Counted from the stretch's first letter, positions 21,122-29,843 are shown. The stretch is DNA of 64,000 nt from Streptosporangium violaceochromogenes (GCF_014654615.1 NZ_BNBB01000026.1:22612-86611); one strand, 5' to 3'. Notes: a model not told the origin generated them from the sequence alone. Made by a program: numbers and translations.

Positions 21122-22501
21122 GTGTCATCGGGTAGCAGGGAATCGGCGGGGCGGCGCCCCGGGCGCGTGATCACCTCGGTGGGGATCGTCGCGGCGGCGC
21201 TGTTCATGGCGAGTTGTTCCTCCGGCGGCGCGGCGGACCGGGTGACCCTCACCGGGCGGGAGTTCACCGCCTCCTCGCCCGCGGGGACGACCACGACGAT
21301 CCGGAAGCCGCCGCCGGTGGACCCCGCCTGGCCTCGCTGGGGCTTCACCCACACCGGGGTCAGCGCCAACAACGTCACCGAACCGTTCGAGCGGGACGTG
21401 GCCCAGACGCTCGCACGCACCCCGATGCCGCAGAACCAGCACATCATGGGGTTCGGGGCGCTCAACCCCGAACCCCGCCCGAAGGAGTTCTTCTGGGAGG
21501 ACCTCGACAGCCGGACGAACCTCATCAAGCGGTCCGGCGGCACGCAGATCATCACCCTCTGCTGCGCCCCCGACTGGATGAAGGGCGGCCCCGAGGGCCC
21601 GACCACGGAGTCGGCCTGGGCCGAGCACCTGGAGGACGCCCCCTACCCCGAGCACTTCGACGACTTCGCCAGGCTGTCGGCGGCCGTCGCCACGAAATAC
21701 CGCGACGTCAAGTACTTCATGGTCTGGAACGAGCTCAAGGGGTTCTGGAAGGACCACTCCCGGCCCGCGGACTTCAAGGGCTACACCGAGCTCTACAACA
21801 AGGTCTACGACGCGGTGAAGGCGGTCCGGCCCGACGCCAAGATCGGCGGCCCCTACATCGGCTTCGACAGCGACAAGACCGGCGAGTCCGAGCTGCGGGG
21901 CCCGTGGGGGGTCGTCAACCAGAACGCCCTGGACGCCTTCGAGTACTGGTTCGAGCACAAGAGGGGCGCCGACTTCATCGTGGTCGACGGCGCCTCCCCG
22001 GTCGAGACCCACGAGCTGCTTCCCGACGCGTTCGGGGCACTGGGCAAGTTCGGCGCGGTCACCACCTGGCTGCGTGAGCGGACCGGTGACCTGCCGGTCT
22101 GGTGGTCGGAGTGGTACTTCGTCCCGGAGAACGGGACCACGTGGCCGGAGTCCATGCGGCTCGCCGTCCAGGCCGCCTCGATGATCGAGTTCGCCAAGAG
22201 CGGCGCCGCCACGGCGCTGTACTGGAACCCGCAGGTCAAGGAGGGGGCCTGCGGGGCCTGCATGTGGGACCCGCGGACCGGCGCCCTCCTGCCCACCGGC
22301 CGGTTGGTCTCCGACTTCGCCCGGTGGTTCCCGGCCGGAGCCGAACTCCGGGACGTCCCCTCCTCCGACCCCAGGGTCCGGGTGCTGGCGCAGCCGCGGC
22401 GGCTGGTGGCGGTCAACACCGCCGACGCGGAGGTCACCACGACCGTGGACGGCAGGAGCCTCACCCTCCGGCCCTACGAGATCAGGTGGGGCGACCGCTG
22501 A
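21122..22501 (+). CDS. Lipoprotein glycoside hydrolase, clan GH-A (GH39/GH5-like)
   Basis: A 459-residue exported protein. A signal peptide (VGIVAAALFMASC) gives a lipid-anchored Cys32. The body is a beta/alpha barrel: TQIITLCCAPDWM, then KYFMVWNELKGFW carrying the likely acid/base Glu204 in an N-E pair, and PVWWSEWYFVPENG carrying the likely nucleophile Glu330. A small beta domain follows (LVAVNTADAEVTTTVDGRSL). The N-E ... E layout is that of retaining GH-A enzymes such as beta-xylosidases, but the substrate cannot be assigned. The GTG start follows a weak GGCGGGG site. It is convergent with the Nudix gene. Confidence 0.75.
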   Translation: MSSGSRESAGRRPGRVITSVGIVAAALFMASCSSGGAADRVTLTGREFTASSPAGTTTTIRKPPPVDPAWPRWGFTHTGVSANNVTEPFERDVAQTLARTPMPQNQHIMGFGALNPEPRPKEFFWEDLDSRTNLIKRSGGTQIITLCCAPDWMKGGPEGPTTESAWAEHLEDAPYPEHFDDFARLSAAVATKYRDVKYFMVWNELKGFWKDHSRPADFKGYTELYNKVYDAVKAVRPDAKIGGPYIGFDSDKTGESELRGPWGVVNQNALDAFEYWFEHKRGADFIVVDGASPVETHELLPDAFGALGKFGAVTTWLRERTGDLPVWWSEWYFVPENGTTWPESMRLAVQAASMIEFAKSGAATALYWNPQVKEGACGACMWDPRTGALLPTGRLVSDFARWFPAGAELRDVPSSDPRVRVLAQPRRLVAVNTADAEVTTTVDGRSLTLRPYEIRWGDR

Positions 22502-22550
22502 CCCCGGTCACGGGGCCCCCGTCACGGGGCCCCTCACGGCGGCCCGGCGT

Positions 22551-23060
22551 TCAGGGCGCCGGGAGGTGCCAGGGGAGGACGACCGGCTCGCGGGGGACGT
22601 CCCCGGCGAGCAGGCGCTCCAGCAGCGAGGGCAGGCCGATCGGGATGACCGGCTCGTCGGCGCACCCGAGGTCGGCCGGCGTCCACCAGTCGAAGCGGTC
22701 GGTCAGCCCCCGTTCCAGATCGTCCATGCCGGAGGTGTCGACCTCCACCTCCCCGGCGCGGAGGAAGAAGAAGGTGTCGCGGGCGAGGAACAGCCGGCCG
22801 TCGGGGGTCGACCAGTAACCCGAGCTGATCGCCACGGGGGAGCCGAACGCGCGGGGCTCGGCGACGTACCCGATCTCCTCACGGAGCTCGCGGGCCGCGG
22901 CCTGGCTCGGCGTCTCGCCGTCGTCGAGGGCGCCGCCGGGGGTCAGCCAGGCGTAGGAGGGGCTCCTGCCCTGAACCAGCAGCGCACGGTGGAGCAGGAG
23001 CCTGTCGCGGTTGTCGACCAGCAGTGTGCGAGCGGTCGGACGGAACGTCGCCTCAGGCAT
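22551..23060 (-). CDS. Nudix hydrolase
   Basis: A 169-residue hydrolase of nucleoside-diphosphate-linked compounds. The Nudix box is complete: GGALDDGETPSQAAARELRE followed by EIG. The Trp/Tyr-rich segment SYAWLTPGG precedes it. Substrate unknown; RTLLVDNRDRLLLHRALL and FDWWTPADL resemble actinobacterial MutT-like proteins. The ATG giving MPEATFRPTAR was chosen. An upstream GTG at 23096 would add 12 residues; a GGAGGA box lies between the two, too far from the ATG for normal spacing. Confidence 0.9.
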   Translation of the reverse strand: MPEATFRPTARTLLVDNRDRLLLHRALLVQGRSPSYAWLTPGGALDDGETPSQAAARELREEIGYVAEPRAFGSPVAISSGYWSTPDGRLFLARDTFFFLRAGEVEVDTSGMDDLERGLTDRFDWWTPADLGCADEPVIPIGLPSLLERLLAGDVPREPVVLPWHLPAP

Positions 23061-23131
23061 AGGGAGATCATAAGTTCCTCCGCGAGGCGACTTCACCGGC
23101 GCCGGCCGGCATCGGGCCCGGCCGTCCGCCG

Positions 23132-23440
23132 TCAGACGGTGGAGGCGAGCCAGCCGACGGTCTCGGCGGCGTGCGTGCCGTCGCTCTTGATGTTCCTGAC
23201 CGCCGACAGGAGCACCTCGTTCAGGCGGATCGAGAAGCCCTCGTTGGTGACGTCGGCGATCCTCAGGCCGGGCGTCTCGGGGCCGTTGAAGGTCTGGACG
23301 AAGGGCAGGACGATGACCTTCGAGCCCGCCGGGAAGGGGGTGGGGAAGATGACCCGGGTGAAGGTCGAGAGGTCGCCGCCGGTCGTCTCCACCGGGCTGT
23401 TGGAGTTCAGCTGGATCGTTCCGGTCTGGATCATGCTCAC
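23132..23440 (-). CDS. Small protein resembling an H-type lectin domain
   Basis: A 102-residue beta-rich protein without signal peptide. STFTRVIFPTPFPAGSKVIV, then NVT-like ADVTNEGFSIRL and a terminal ETVGWLAST follow the H-type lectin pattern, in which an F-x-x-P-F...P-x-V strand, a gF.l strand and a final W-[IL]-A segment form a hexameric sugar-binding fold. The family is known from Helix pomatia agglutinin, discoidin and phage or tail-fibre proteins. The GTG start follows GAAAGGACG. It is between Nudix and P450 genes with no clear partner. The family call is a moderate-confidence pattern match. Confidence 0.6.
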   Translation of the reverse strand: MSMIQTGTIQLNSNSPVETTGGDLSTFTRVIFPTPFPAGSKVIVLPFVQTFNGPETPGLRIADVTNEGFSIRLNEVLLSAVRNIKSDGTHAAETVGWLASTV

Positions 23441-23660
23441 AGGACGTCCTTTCGCCGGAGAAACCGATTACCTTGAGTATTCACATTGATACGCGGTGAA
23501 ACGACGGGGGGTTTCCTGTCCCGGGGGTCACATAAGTCCATCGCGCCGGTGCTGGACACCCGGGCCCCAGCGGCGCGGTCGCCCGGGGAGGAGCGGAGCG
23601 GCGGGCGGAAAGGGCGGGCGGTCCCGGCGTGCCTCCCCGCGGGGGTGGGCGTACGGCGGA

Positions 23661-24914
23661 TCAGACGCGCACGCGCAGGGCGGTCAGGCCGCGGATGACG
23701 TAGCCGGGGCCCCAGGTGGGCTCGGCGACGGGTTCCATCGCCGGGGCCGCGCGGAGCAGGGCACCGAACGACTCGATCAGCTCGATCCTGGCCAGGGGCG
23801 CGCCCAGGCAGAAGTGAATGCCCGCGCCGAACGATATATGAGGGTTGTCCACCCGGCCGACGTCCAGGCGGGCGGGATCGGCGAACACCTCGGGGTCGCG
23901 GTTGGCCGACCCGAACAGCAGCGCCACCTCGGCTCCCCGGGGGATGTCCACCCCGCCCACGGAGATGTCCTCAAGCACCCAGCGCTCGAACATCTGCAGC
24001 GGGGTGTCCCAGCGCATCAGCTCCTCGATCGCCGCGGGCAGCAGGCCGTGATCGGCGCGGAGCCGTTCCAGCTCGGACGGGTTGCGAAACAGCGCCCACC
24101 AGCCGTTGCCGGTGACGTTGACGGTGGCCTCGTGCCCGGCGTTGAGCAGCAGCACGCAGGTGCCGACCAGTTCCTCCTCGGTGAGCCTGTCACCGCCGTC
24201 GGCGACCAGGGCCAGCGCGCTGATCAGATCGTCGCCGGGGTCGGCCCTGCGGGCGCGCGCCAGGCCGAGGAGATAGCCGGAGAACTCCCGGGCGGCGCGC
24301 ACGGCGGCGCGCTGGGCCTCGATCGAGGGGCTGAGCTCGTACATCCCGCAGATGTCGGCCGACCAGGGACGGAGCAGGTGCCGGTCGGCCTCGGGCACGC
24401 CGAGCATCTCGGCGATCACGGTCACCGGGAGCGGTTCGGCCACCTCGGCGATGAGGTCCCCACCGCCGCGCTCGACGAATCCGTCCACCAGTTCCCCGGC
24501 GATCCGGGCGACCTTGGGGCGCAGCGCCTCGACCGTGCGGGGGGTGAACGCCTTGGAGACCAGCCGCCGCAGCCGGGTGTGGACGGGGGGCTCGACGTCC
24601 AGCATCCCGGCCCTGACCACCCGCCAGAACGGTTCCTGGAAGGCGGGGTCGTCCGGGTGTCCGAACTCGGCGTGGGTGGCCACGTGCAGGTAGGAGCGGC
24701 CGAGCCTGCGGTCGCGCAGCAGCGCGTTGACGTCGGCGTGCCGGGCGATCAGCCACTGGCCGGTCGGCTCGAAGAGACCGACCGGCCGTAGCCGCCTCAG
24801 CTCGTCGTAGGCGTCGTAGGGGTGGGCCACGAACTCCGGATTCCAAGGATCAAAGCACACACAAGCATGGTAATGACGCAGACAAACCCGACATCTCACT
24901 CTTTTGAGATGCAT
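23661..24914 (-). CDS. Cytochrome P450
   Basis: A 417-residue soluble bacterial P450 (CYP105/107-like size). Oxygen-binding I-helix: LLLNAGHEATVNV, with the usual Thr in place. The E-x-x-R of helix K is in AAIEELMRWDTP. The heme ligand Cys is in FGAGIHFCLGAPLARIE. Redox partners are not adjacent. The start is uncertain: the ATG at 24914 gives MHLKRVRCRVCLRHYHAC before the conserved FDPWNPEFVAHPYDAYDEL, and neither it nor nearby GTG codons has a good ribosome site. It is transcribed away from the SAM-IV riboswitch unit. Confidence 0.93.
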   Translation of the reverse strand: MHLKRVRCRVCLRHYHACVCFDPWNPEFVAHPYDAYDELRRLRPVGLFEPTGQWLIARHADVNALLRDRRLGRSYLHVATHAEFGHPDDPAFQEPFWRVVRAGMLDVEPPVHTRLRRLVSKAFTPRTVEALRPKVARIAGELVDGFVERGGGDLIAEVAEPLPVTVIAEMLGVPEADRHLLRPWSADICGMYELSPSIEAQRAAVRAAREFSGYLLGLARARRADPGDDLISALALVADGGDRLTEEELVGTCVLLLNAGHEATVNVTGNGWWALFRNPSELERLRADHGLLPAAIEELMRWDTPLQMFERWVLEDISVGGVDIPRGAEVALLFGSANRDPEVFADPARLDVGRVDNPHISFGAGIHFCLGAPLARIELIESFGALLRAAPAMEPVAEPTWGPGYVIRGLTALRVRV

Positions 24915-24963
24915 ACGGGATGCTTCAGGGGGCGCCGGGGGCGGCGCCCCGCCGTCCACCGGC

Positions 24964-24994
24964 TTGCGAAGCCCGGGCGGCCGTCGGTTATAGT
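24964..24994 (+). promoter_or_regulatory. Candidate promoter of the SAM-IV riboswitch transcript
   Basis: TTGCGA (24964-24969) and TATAGT (24989-24994) with a 19-base spacer place the transcript start close to 25001, just before the aptamer. Confidence 0.5.
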
Positions 24995-25003
24995 TCCCCC
25001 GTA

Positions 25004-25122
25004 GGTCATGAGTGCCAGTGACAAGCCCCGGCTCGCTGGCCGGCAACCCTCGCGTCCGCGGCGGGGTGCCCCGGGTGAGGACCTGGTCCGGCGCGAGGTG
25101 CGCCGGGCAAGCGCGGGCTCCA
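25004..25122 (+). promoter_or_regulatory. SAM-IV riboswitch
   Basis: The leader matches the SAM-IV class block by block: GGTCATGAGTGCCAGTGACA, AGCCCCGGC, GCTGGCCGGCAACCCTC, GGCGGGGTGCCCCGGGTGA, GACCTGG and a terminal GGCAAGCGCGGGCTCC pseudoknot segment. SAM-IV binds S-adenosylmethionine, occurs mainly in actinobacteria and controls sulfur metabolism genes. The coding start of the aminotransferase is 50 bases beyond the end, in keeping with translational or transcriptional shut-off at high SAM. Confidence 0.94.
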
Positions 25123-25171
25123 CGCACCAACGCCATGGCTTGGGGTCCGACGACCTCGAAGGAGAGCCGGC

Positions 25172-26485
25172 GTGTCCGCACTGACGATCTTCAACTTCTC
25201 CGACCCCGTCACGTCCCCTCCGGCCTCCCACCCGTCGCAGGACGGCCCGGACCGGCCGATCCCCGCGGTGCTCGGCGCCGACCTGGAGGTCCCGGTCAAG
25301 GGCGGCAGGCTCGTCCCCTACGCCAACCTCGACTACGCCGCCAGCGCCCCCTGTCTTGAGCCGGTGAGCGCCGCCGTCGCCGCCGCGCTCCCGGCCTACT
25401 CCAGCGTGCACCGCGGCGCCGGATACGCCTCCCAGCTGACCACCGCCCGCTACGAGCAGGCCCGGCACACGGTCCGCGCCTTCACCGGGTCACGCCCCGA
25501 CGACTCGGTGATCTTCACCCGGAACACCACCGACGCCACCAACCTCCTGGCCCGCTGCCTGCCCGCCGGAACGACCGTCGTGGTCTTCGACACCGAGCAC
25601 CACGCCGCGCTCCTGCCGTGGGCCGACGCCGTACGGCTGCCGCCCCCCGCCTTCCCCGGCGAGGCCGTGCGCGCCGCCGACGAGGCCCTGGCCGGGATCG
25701 GCGGACCCGCGCTGCTGGTGGTGACCGCGGCCTCCAACGTCACCGGCGAGCTGTGGCCGATCGCGGCCCTGGCCCACATCGCCCACCGTCACGGCGCCCG
25801 CGTCCTCGTCGACGCCGCCCAGTTCGTGCCGCACCGCCGCCTCAACCTGACCGCGCTGGACCTCGACTACGTGGTCTTCTCCGGGCACAAGCTGTACGCC
25901 CCGTTCGGCACGGGCGCGCTGGTCGGCCGGGGCGACTGGCTGTCGCGGGCCGAGCCGTACCTTCGGGGCGGCGGCGCGGTGCGGGCCGTGGACGGCGACG
26001 GCGACCACTGGCACGACGACCCCGAGGCCCGCCACGAGGCCGGCACACCGAACGTTCTCGGCGCGATCGCGCTGGCCGCCGCCTGCGACGCCCTGACCGC
26101 CACCGGCTGGAACGCGCTGGTGCGCGAGGAGGAGCGCCTGCTGGGCCGGCTGCGCGCCGGCCTCGCCGACGTCGAGGGCGTGCGCGAGCTCTCCCTGTGG
26201 GGGCCCGGCCACCCGCGCGTCGGCATCGTCTCCTTCGTGGTGGACGGCTTCACCGCCCGCGAGGTCGCCGAGACCCTGTCCGGTGAGTACGGCATCGGCG
26301 TCCGCGACGGCAAGTTCTGCGCCCACCCGTTCGTCCGGCACCTCCTCGGAGGAAACGACGGCGGGAACGGCGGCTGCGAGGACGGCACCGCCTCCGCCGT
26401 CCGCGCCTCCATCGGGATCGGCACCTCCGACGAGCACGTGGACCGTCTGATCGAGGCTCTGCGAAAGCTGGCCGCCCGCCGGTGA
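25172..26485 (+). CDS. Class V aminotransferase (cysteine desulfurase-like), SAM-controlled
   Basis: A 437-residue PLP enzyme of fold type I. NLDYAASAPCLEPVSAAVAA is the NifS/SufS-like start. IFTRNTTDATNLLARCLP binds phosphate, VLVDAAQFVPHR carries the PLP Asp, and FSGHKLYAPFGTG carries the Schiff-base Lys. The position of a catalytic Cys near VRDGKFCAHPFVRHLLGG is compatible with desulfurase chemistry. Control by a SAM-IV riboswitch supports a role in sulfur amino-acid metabolism. The GTG start follows GGAGAGCC. nuoD follows after 18 bases, so the two may be one transcript. Confidence 0.92.
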   Translation: MSALTIFNFSDPVTSPPASHPSQDGPDRPIPAVLGADLEVPVKGGRLVPYANLDYAASAPCLEPVSAAVAAALPAYSSVHRGAGYASQLTTARYEQARHTVRAFTGSRPDDSVIFTRNTTDATNLLARCLPAGTTVVVFDTEHHAALLPWADAVRLPPPAFPGEAVRAADEALAGIGGPALLVVTAASNVTGELWPIAALAHIAHRHGARVLVDAAQFVPHRRLNLTALDLDYVVFSGHKLYAPFGTGALVGRGDWLSRAEPYLRGGGAVRAVDGDGDHWHDDPEARHEAGTPNVLGAIALAAACDALTATGWNALVREEERLLGRLRAGLADVEGVRELSLWGPGHPRVGIVSFVVDGFTAREVAETLSGEYGIGVRDGKFCAHPFVRHLLGGNDGGNGGCEDGTASAVRASIGIGTSDEHVDRLIEALRKLAARR

Positions 26486-26503
26486 CATGGCAGCATGGGC
26501 CCT

Positions 26504-27718
26504 ATGACTGAGCCGACTGAGCCGACCGGGCCCCGCGTCCACGGCGCGTCCCGTACGGTGAACGTGGGGGTCGGCGCCGGCGCGGAGGCCGTGACCGGGG
26601 CGGGCGGCGAGGATCTCGCGACCGAGGACGTGATCCTCAACATCGGCCCCCAGCATCCGTCCACCCACGGGGTCCTTCGGCTGCGGCTCACCCTGGACGG
26701 CGAGCGGATCAGCGCGGCCGAGCCGATCGTGGGCTACATGCACCGCGGCGCGGAGAAGCTGTTCGAGGTCCGCGACTACCGCCAGATCATCGTGCTGGCC
26801 AACCGGCACGACTGGCTGTCGGCCTTCGCCAACGAGTTGGGCGTCGTGCTTGCGGTGGAGCGGATGCTCGGCATGGAGGTGCCCCCCCGGGCGGTCTGGG
26901 CGCGCACGCTGCTGGCCGAGCTGAACCGGGTGCTCAGCCACCTGATGTTCCTGGGCTCCTCCCCCCTGGAACCGGACGCGATCACCCCGGCCCCCTCCGC
27001 GTTCCGGGAGCGGGAGACCCTCCAGGCCGTGATGGAGGAGATCTCCGGCGGCCGGATGCACTACATGTTCAACCGGGTCGGCGGCCTGAAGGAGGATCTC
27101 CCGCTGGGCTGGACGGACCGGGCCTCGCGGGCGGTCGCGGAGGTGCGGCGGCGGCTGCCCGACGTCGAGAGCCTGATCGCCGGCAACGAGAGCTTCCTCG
27201 CCCGCACCGTCGGGGTGGGCGTGCTGGACCGTGAGACGATCATGCAGTACGGCGTCAGCGGCCCGATCGCCCGCGCCTCCGGGGTGGACGCCGACCTGCG
27301 CAGGGACGATCCGTACCTCGCCTACGGGGAGCTGCCGGTGCGGGTGGTCACCCGCTCGGCCGGAGACTGCAACGCCCGCTTCGAGGTGCTCCTGGAGCAG
27401 GTCAAGGTCTCCCTGGACCTGGCCGACGCCTGCCTGGAGCGGCTGCGCGAACTGCCCCGGGGGCCGATCAACCAGCGCCTGCCCAAGGTGCTGAAGGTGC
27501 CCGAGGGCCACACCTACGCATGGACGGAGAACCCTCTCGGCATCAACGGCTACTACCTGGTCTCCCGCGGCGAGAAGACCCCCTGGCGGCTGAAGCTCCG
27601 CTCGGCCTCCTACAACAACGTCCAGGTGCTGCGGGAGCTGCTGCCCGGCACCCTGGTCTCGGACATGGTGGCGATCCTGGGCTCGATGTTCTTCGTCGTG
27701 GGGGACATCGACAAGTGA
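26504..27718 (+). CDS. nuoD: Lone NADH-quinone oxidoreductase subunit D (NuoD, 49-kDa type)
   Basis: The 404-residue product has NuoD signatures: ILNIGPQHPSTHGVLRLRL, GYMHRGAEKLFEVRDYRQI, RVLSHLMFLGSSPLEPDAIT and ESFLARTVGVGVLDRE. The C-terminus ends NVQVLRELLPGTL...GDIDK, close to the normal DR terminus. No other nuo gene is nearby, so it is an extra copy. It follows the SAM-controlled aminotransferase and precedes an acyltransferase. A MidA-like methyltransferase at 15.7 kb belongs to a family whose mitochondrial member modifies this very subunit. ATG 26504 was chosen; an ATG at 26495 is also in frame. Confidence 0.9.
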   Translation: MTEPTEPTGPRVHGASRTVNVGVGAGAEAVTGAGGEDLATEDVILNIGPQHPSTHGVLRLRLTLDGERISAAEPIVGYMHRGAEKLFEVRDYRQIIVLANRHDWLSAFANELGVVLAVERMLGMEVPPRAVWARTLLAELNRVLSHLMFLGSSPLEPDAITPAPSAFRERETLQAVMEEISGGRMHYMFNRVGGLKEDLPLGWTDRASRAVAEVRRRLPDVESLIAGNESFLARTVGVGVLDRETIMQYGVSGPIARASGVDADLRRDDPYLAYGELPVRVVTRSAGDCNARFEVLLEQVKVSLDLADACLERLRELPRGPINQRLPKVLKVPEGHTYAWTENPLGINGYYLVSRGEKTPWRLKLRSASYNNVQVLRELLPGTLVSDMVAILGSMFFVVGDIDK

Positions 27719-27737
27719 CATCCGGAAAGAGCGCGCG

Positions 27738-28856
27738 ATGATCGAGCAGGGCACGGGCGTGGCCCCCCGGGCGGAGGGCGGCCGGGACGTGTACATCGAC
27801 TGGCTCCGCGCGGTGAGCCTGATCGTCGTGGTGCTCTGGCACTGGGCGTTCACGATCCTGCGCTGGGGGCCGGACGGCCCGTCGCCGACCAGCCCGCTCG
27901 GTTTCACCTCGGGCCTTTGGATCCTGACCTGGCTGCTGCAGGTGCTGCCGCTCTTCTTCTACGTGGGCGGCCACGTCCACCTGCTGTCGTGGCGGCGTGC
28001 CCGCGAGCGCGGGACCGGCATCAAAACCTTCGTCTGGCGGCGCATCCAGGGGCTGGCGATCCCGTCGCTGGCGCTGGCGGGGGCCTGGATCACGGTGGGC
28101 GTCGTCGTCCGTTCGGTGTCCGGGGCCGAGGAGATCGACCGGGTCGTGCTGCTCGTCCTCAGCCCGCTGTGGTTCATCGGCGTCTATCTCATGCTGGTCG
28201 CCCTGCTGCCCGTCATGCTCTGGCTCCACCGGCGTTTCGACGTGCTGGTCCTCATCTGGCTGGGCGGCGCGGCCCTGGTGGTCGACGTGCTGCGGCTGCG
28301 CTACGGCCACGAGGCCGTCGGCTGGCTCAACATGGTGCTGGTCTGGGGGCTGGCGCACCAGGCGGGGTTCTTCTACGACCGGGTGGTGGCCCTGCCCCGC
28401 CGGCTGGACGTCGCCACCCTGTGGACCGGGCTGTTCGCGCTCTTCGGCCTGGTGTACTCGGGGATCTACCCGGGCTCGATGGTGGGGGTGCCCGGGGACA
28501 AGCTGTCCAACATGGCGCCGCCGACCTTCGTCATCGTGGCCCTGCTGATCTTCCAGATCGGCCTGGTCGAGGTGTTGCGGCCGTCCATGGAGCGCCTGCT
28601 GAAGCGCCCGCGCTGGCAGCGGGCCAACGAGACGATCAACAGGTTCGCGCTGCCGCTCTTCCTGTTCCACACCACCGGGATGGCGATCGCGGTGGGGATC
28701 GCCTGGCTGGTGTCGGGCCGGCCGCCCGGGGCGCAGATCCCGCCCGACCTGTTCTGGTGGCTGGAGCGACCCCTGGCCGTGATCGGCCCGCTGGTGTGCA
28801 CGCTGCCGTTCCTGCTGGTGTTCGGCCGCCGGAGGCGGGGCCGGCCCACCGGATGA
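27738..28856 (+). CDS. Acyltransferase 3 family integral membrane protein
   Basis: A 372-residue membrane protein with about ten hydrophobic helices. RDVYIDWLRAVSLIVVVLWH is the family N-terminus, with the conserved His at the end of the first helix, and LLQVLPLFFYVGGHVHLLSW the second region, carrying another His. The loop RRARERGTGIKTFVWRRIQG is typical of OafA-like O-acyltransferases, which acylate sugars, lipids or antibiotics. The acceptor is unknown. It follows nuoD by 19 bases on the same strand and is convergent with the folate operon. Confidence 0.88.
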   Translation: MIEQGTGVAPRAEGGRDVYIDWLRAVSLIVVVLWHWAFTILRWGPDGPSPTSPLGFTSGLWILTWLLQVLPLFFYVGGHVHLLSWRRARERGTGIKTFVWRRIQGLAIPSLALAGAWITVGVVVRSVSGAEEIDRVVLLVLSPLWFIGVYLMLVALLPVMLWLHRRFDVLVLIWLGGAALVVDVLRLRYGHEAVGWLNMVLVWGLAHQAGFFYDRVVALPRRLDVATLWTGLFALFGLVYSGIYPGSMVGVPGDKLSNMAPPTFVIVALLIFQIGLVEVLRPSMERLLKRPRWQRANETINRFALPLFLFHTTGMAIAVGIAWLVSGRPPGAQIPPDLFWWLERPLAVIGPLVCTLPFLLVFGRRRRGRPTG

Positions 28857-28899
28857 CCGGCAACGGCCCAAAGGCGGCCGGCGCCCCCGTCCGGGCGGG

Positions 28900-29349
28900 C
28901 TAGCGTCCCTCCTCGGTGTCCTTCGGCACCTTGCAGCAGTGCTCCAGGTACAGGGCCGCGCCGACCAGGGCCGCGCAGGCGATGGCCGAGCCGCCGGCGA
29001 TCAGGAAGTCGCGGCGGGGCACCCCCTGCTCCAGCAGGTCGGCGGTGTAGAGGGCGAACCCGGCGAAAACGCCCGCGAAGACGGCCCCGGCGTGCGCCGA
29101 CGCCTTGGCGAGGGCCGCCAGCCGCGCCACGGCCAGCGGCTCGACGGGGCGGGTGCCGGGCTTGCGCTCGATCCTGGCCTTGGTCATCCACCCGCTGTAG
29201 ACCTCGCCCACGGCCAGCAGCAGCACCGTCGGGATCGCGGTCCACGGCACGGTCGGCAGCGACGAGTAGAGGGGGCTCAGCAGCGCCCACGTGGCGAGCG
29301 CGAACACGCCGAAGAGGACGATGAGCACGGCGGGACGGCTCGGCCTCAT
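28900..29349 (-). CDS. DUF3180 membrane protein
   Basis: A 149-residue protein with four hydrophobic helices: SRPAVLIVLFGVFALATWAL, VPWTAIPTVLLLAVGEVYSG, then AGAVFAGVFAGFALYTADLL and FLIAGGSAIACAALVGAALY. DUF3180 proteins are found immediately downstream of folK in actinobacteria; their function is unknown. Here the start overlaps the folK stop by four bases (ATGA), so it is the last gene of the folate operon. Confidence 0.9.
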   Translation of the reverse strand: MRPSRPAVLIVLFGVFALATWALLSPLYSSLPTVPWTAIPTVLLLAVGEVYSGWMTKARIERKPGTRPVEPLAVARLAALAKASAHAGAVFAGVFAGFALYTADLLEQGVPRRDFLIAGGSAIACAALVGAALYLEHCCKVPKDTEEGR

Positions 29350-29843
29350 GCGGGCCCCTGCAGGATCAGGTCGGCCCGCAGGCGCACGTAGTCCCGCTCC
29401 AGTCCGGCCAGCAGGTCGGCGACCCGGCGCCCCGACAGAACCGCCTCGGGGTCGGCCCGCGCCCAGGGCACCAGCACGAACGCGCGCTCGTGCGCCCTGG
29501 GGTGCGGCAGCGTCAGCTCGGAGTCGTCGCAGGCGACGTCTCCCACGGCGATCAGGTCGACGTCCAGGGTGCGCGCTCCCCAGCGCTCCTTCCGGACCCT
29601 GCCGAAGGCGTTCTCCACACTCTGAGCACGATCGAGGAGCACGTGAGGTTCCAGATCACTGCGCGCGATCACGACCGCGTTGAGGTAGGGCCCCTGCTCG
29701 GGGCCGCCCACCGGATCGGTCTCGTAGACCGGGGAGACCGCGACGAACTCCAGCTCGGGGCTGTCGAAGAGCGAGTCGACCGCGCCCTGCAGCGTGTCGA
29801 GCCGGTCGCCCAGGTTGCTGCCGAGCGCCAGCACCACCTTCAT
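29346..29843 (-). CDS. folK: 2-amino-4-hydroxy-6-hydroxymethyldihydropteridine pyrophosphokinase
   Basis: Transfers pyrophosphate to the pterin before joining with p-aminobenzoate. The 165-residue protein starts MKVVLALGSNLGDRL, the conserved first strand, and has VSPVYETDPVGG and RWGARTLDVDLIAVGD, which include the Mg-binding Asp pair. LPHPRAHERAFVLVPWA completes the core. The gene overlaps folB by four bases upstream and DUF3180 by four bases downstream. Confidence 0.97.
   Translation of the reverse strand: MKVVLALGSNLGDRLDTLQGAVDSLFDSPELEFVAVSPVYETDPVGGPEQGPYLNAVVIARSDLEPHVLLDRAQSVENAFGRVRKERWGARTLDVDLIAVGDVACDDSELTLPHPRAHERAFVLVPWARADPEAVLSGRRVADLLAGLERDYVRLRADLILQGPA

Noticed and set aside
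25490..27907. An 805-codon minus-strand open frame
   Set aside because: It is antisense to the clearly real aminotransferase and nuoD genes and has no family resemblance.
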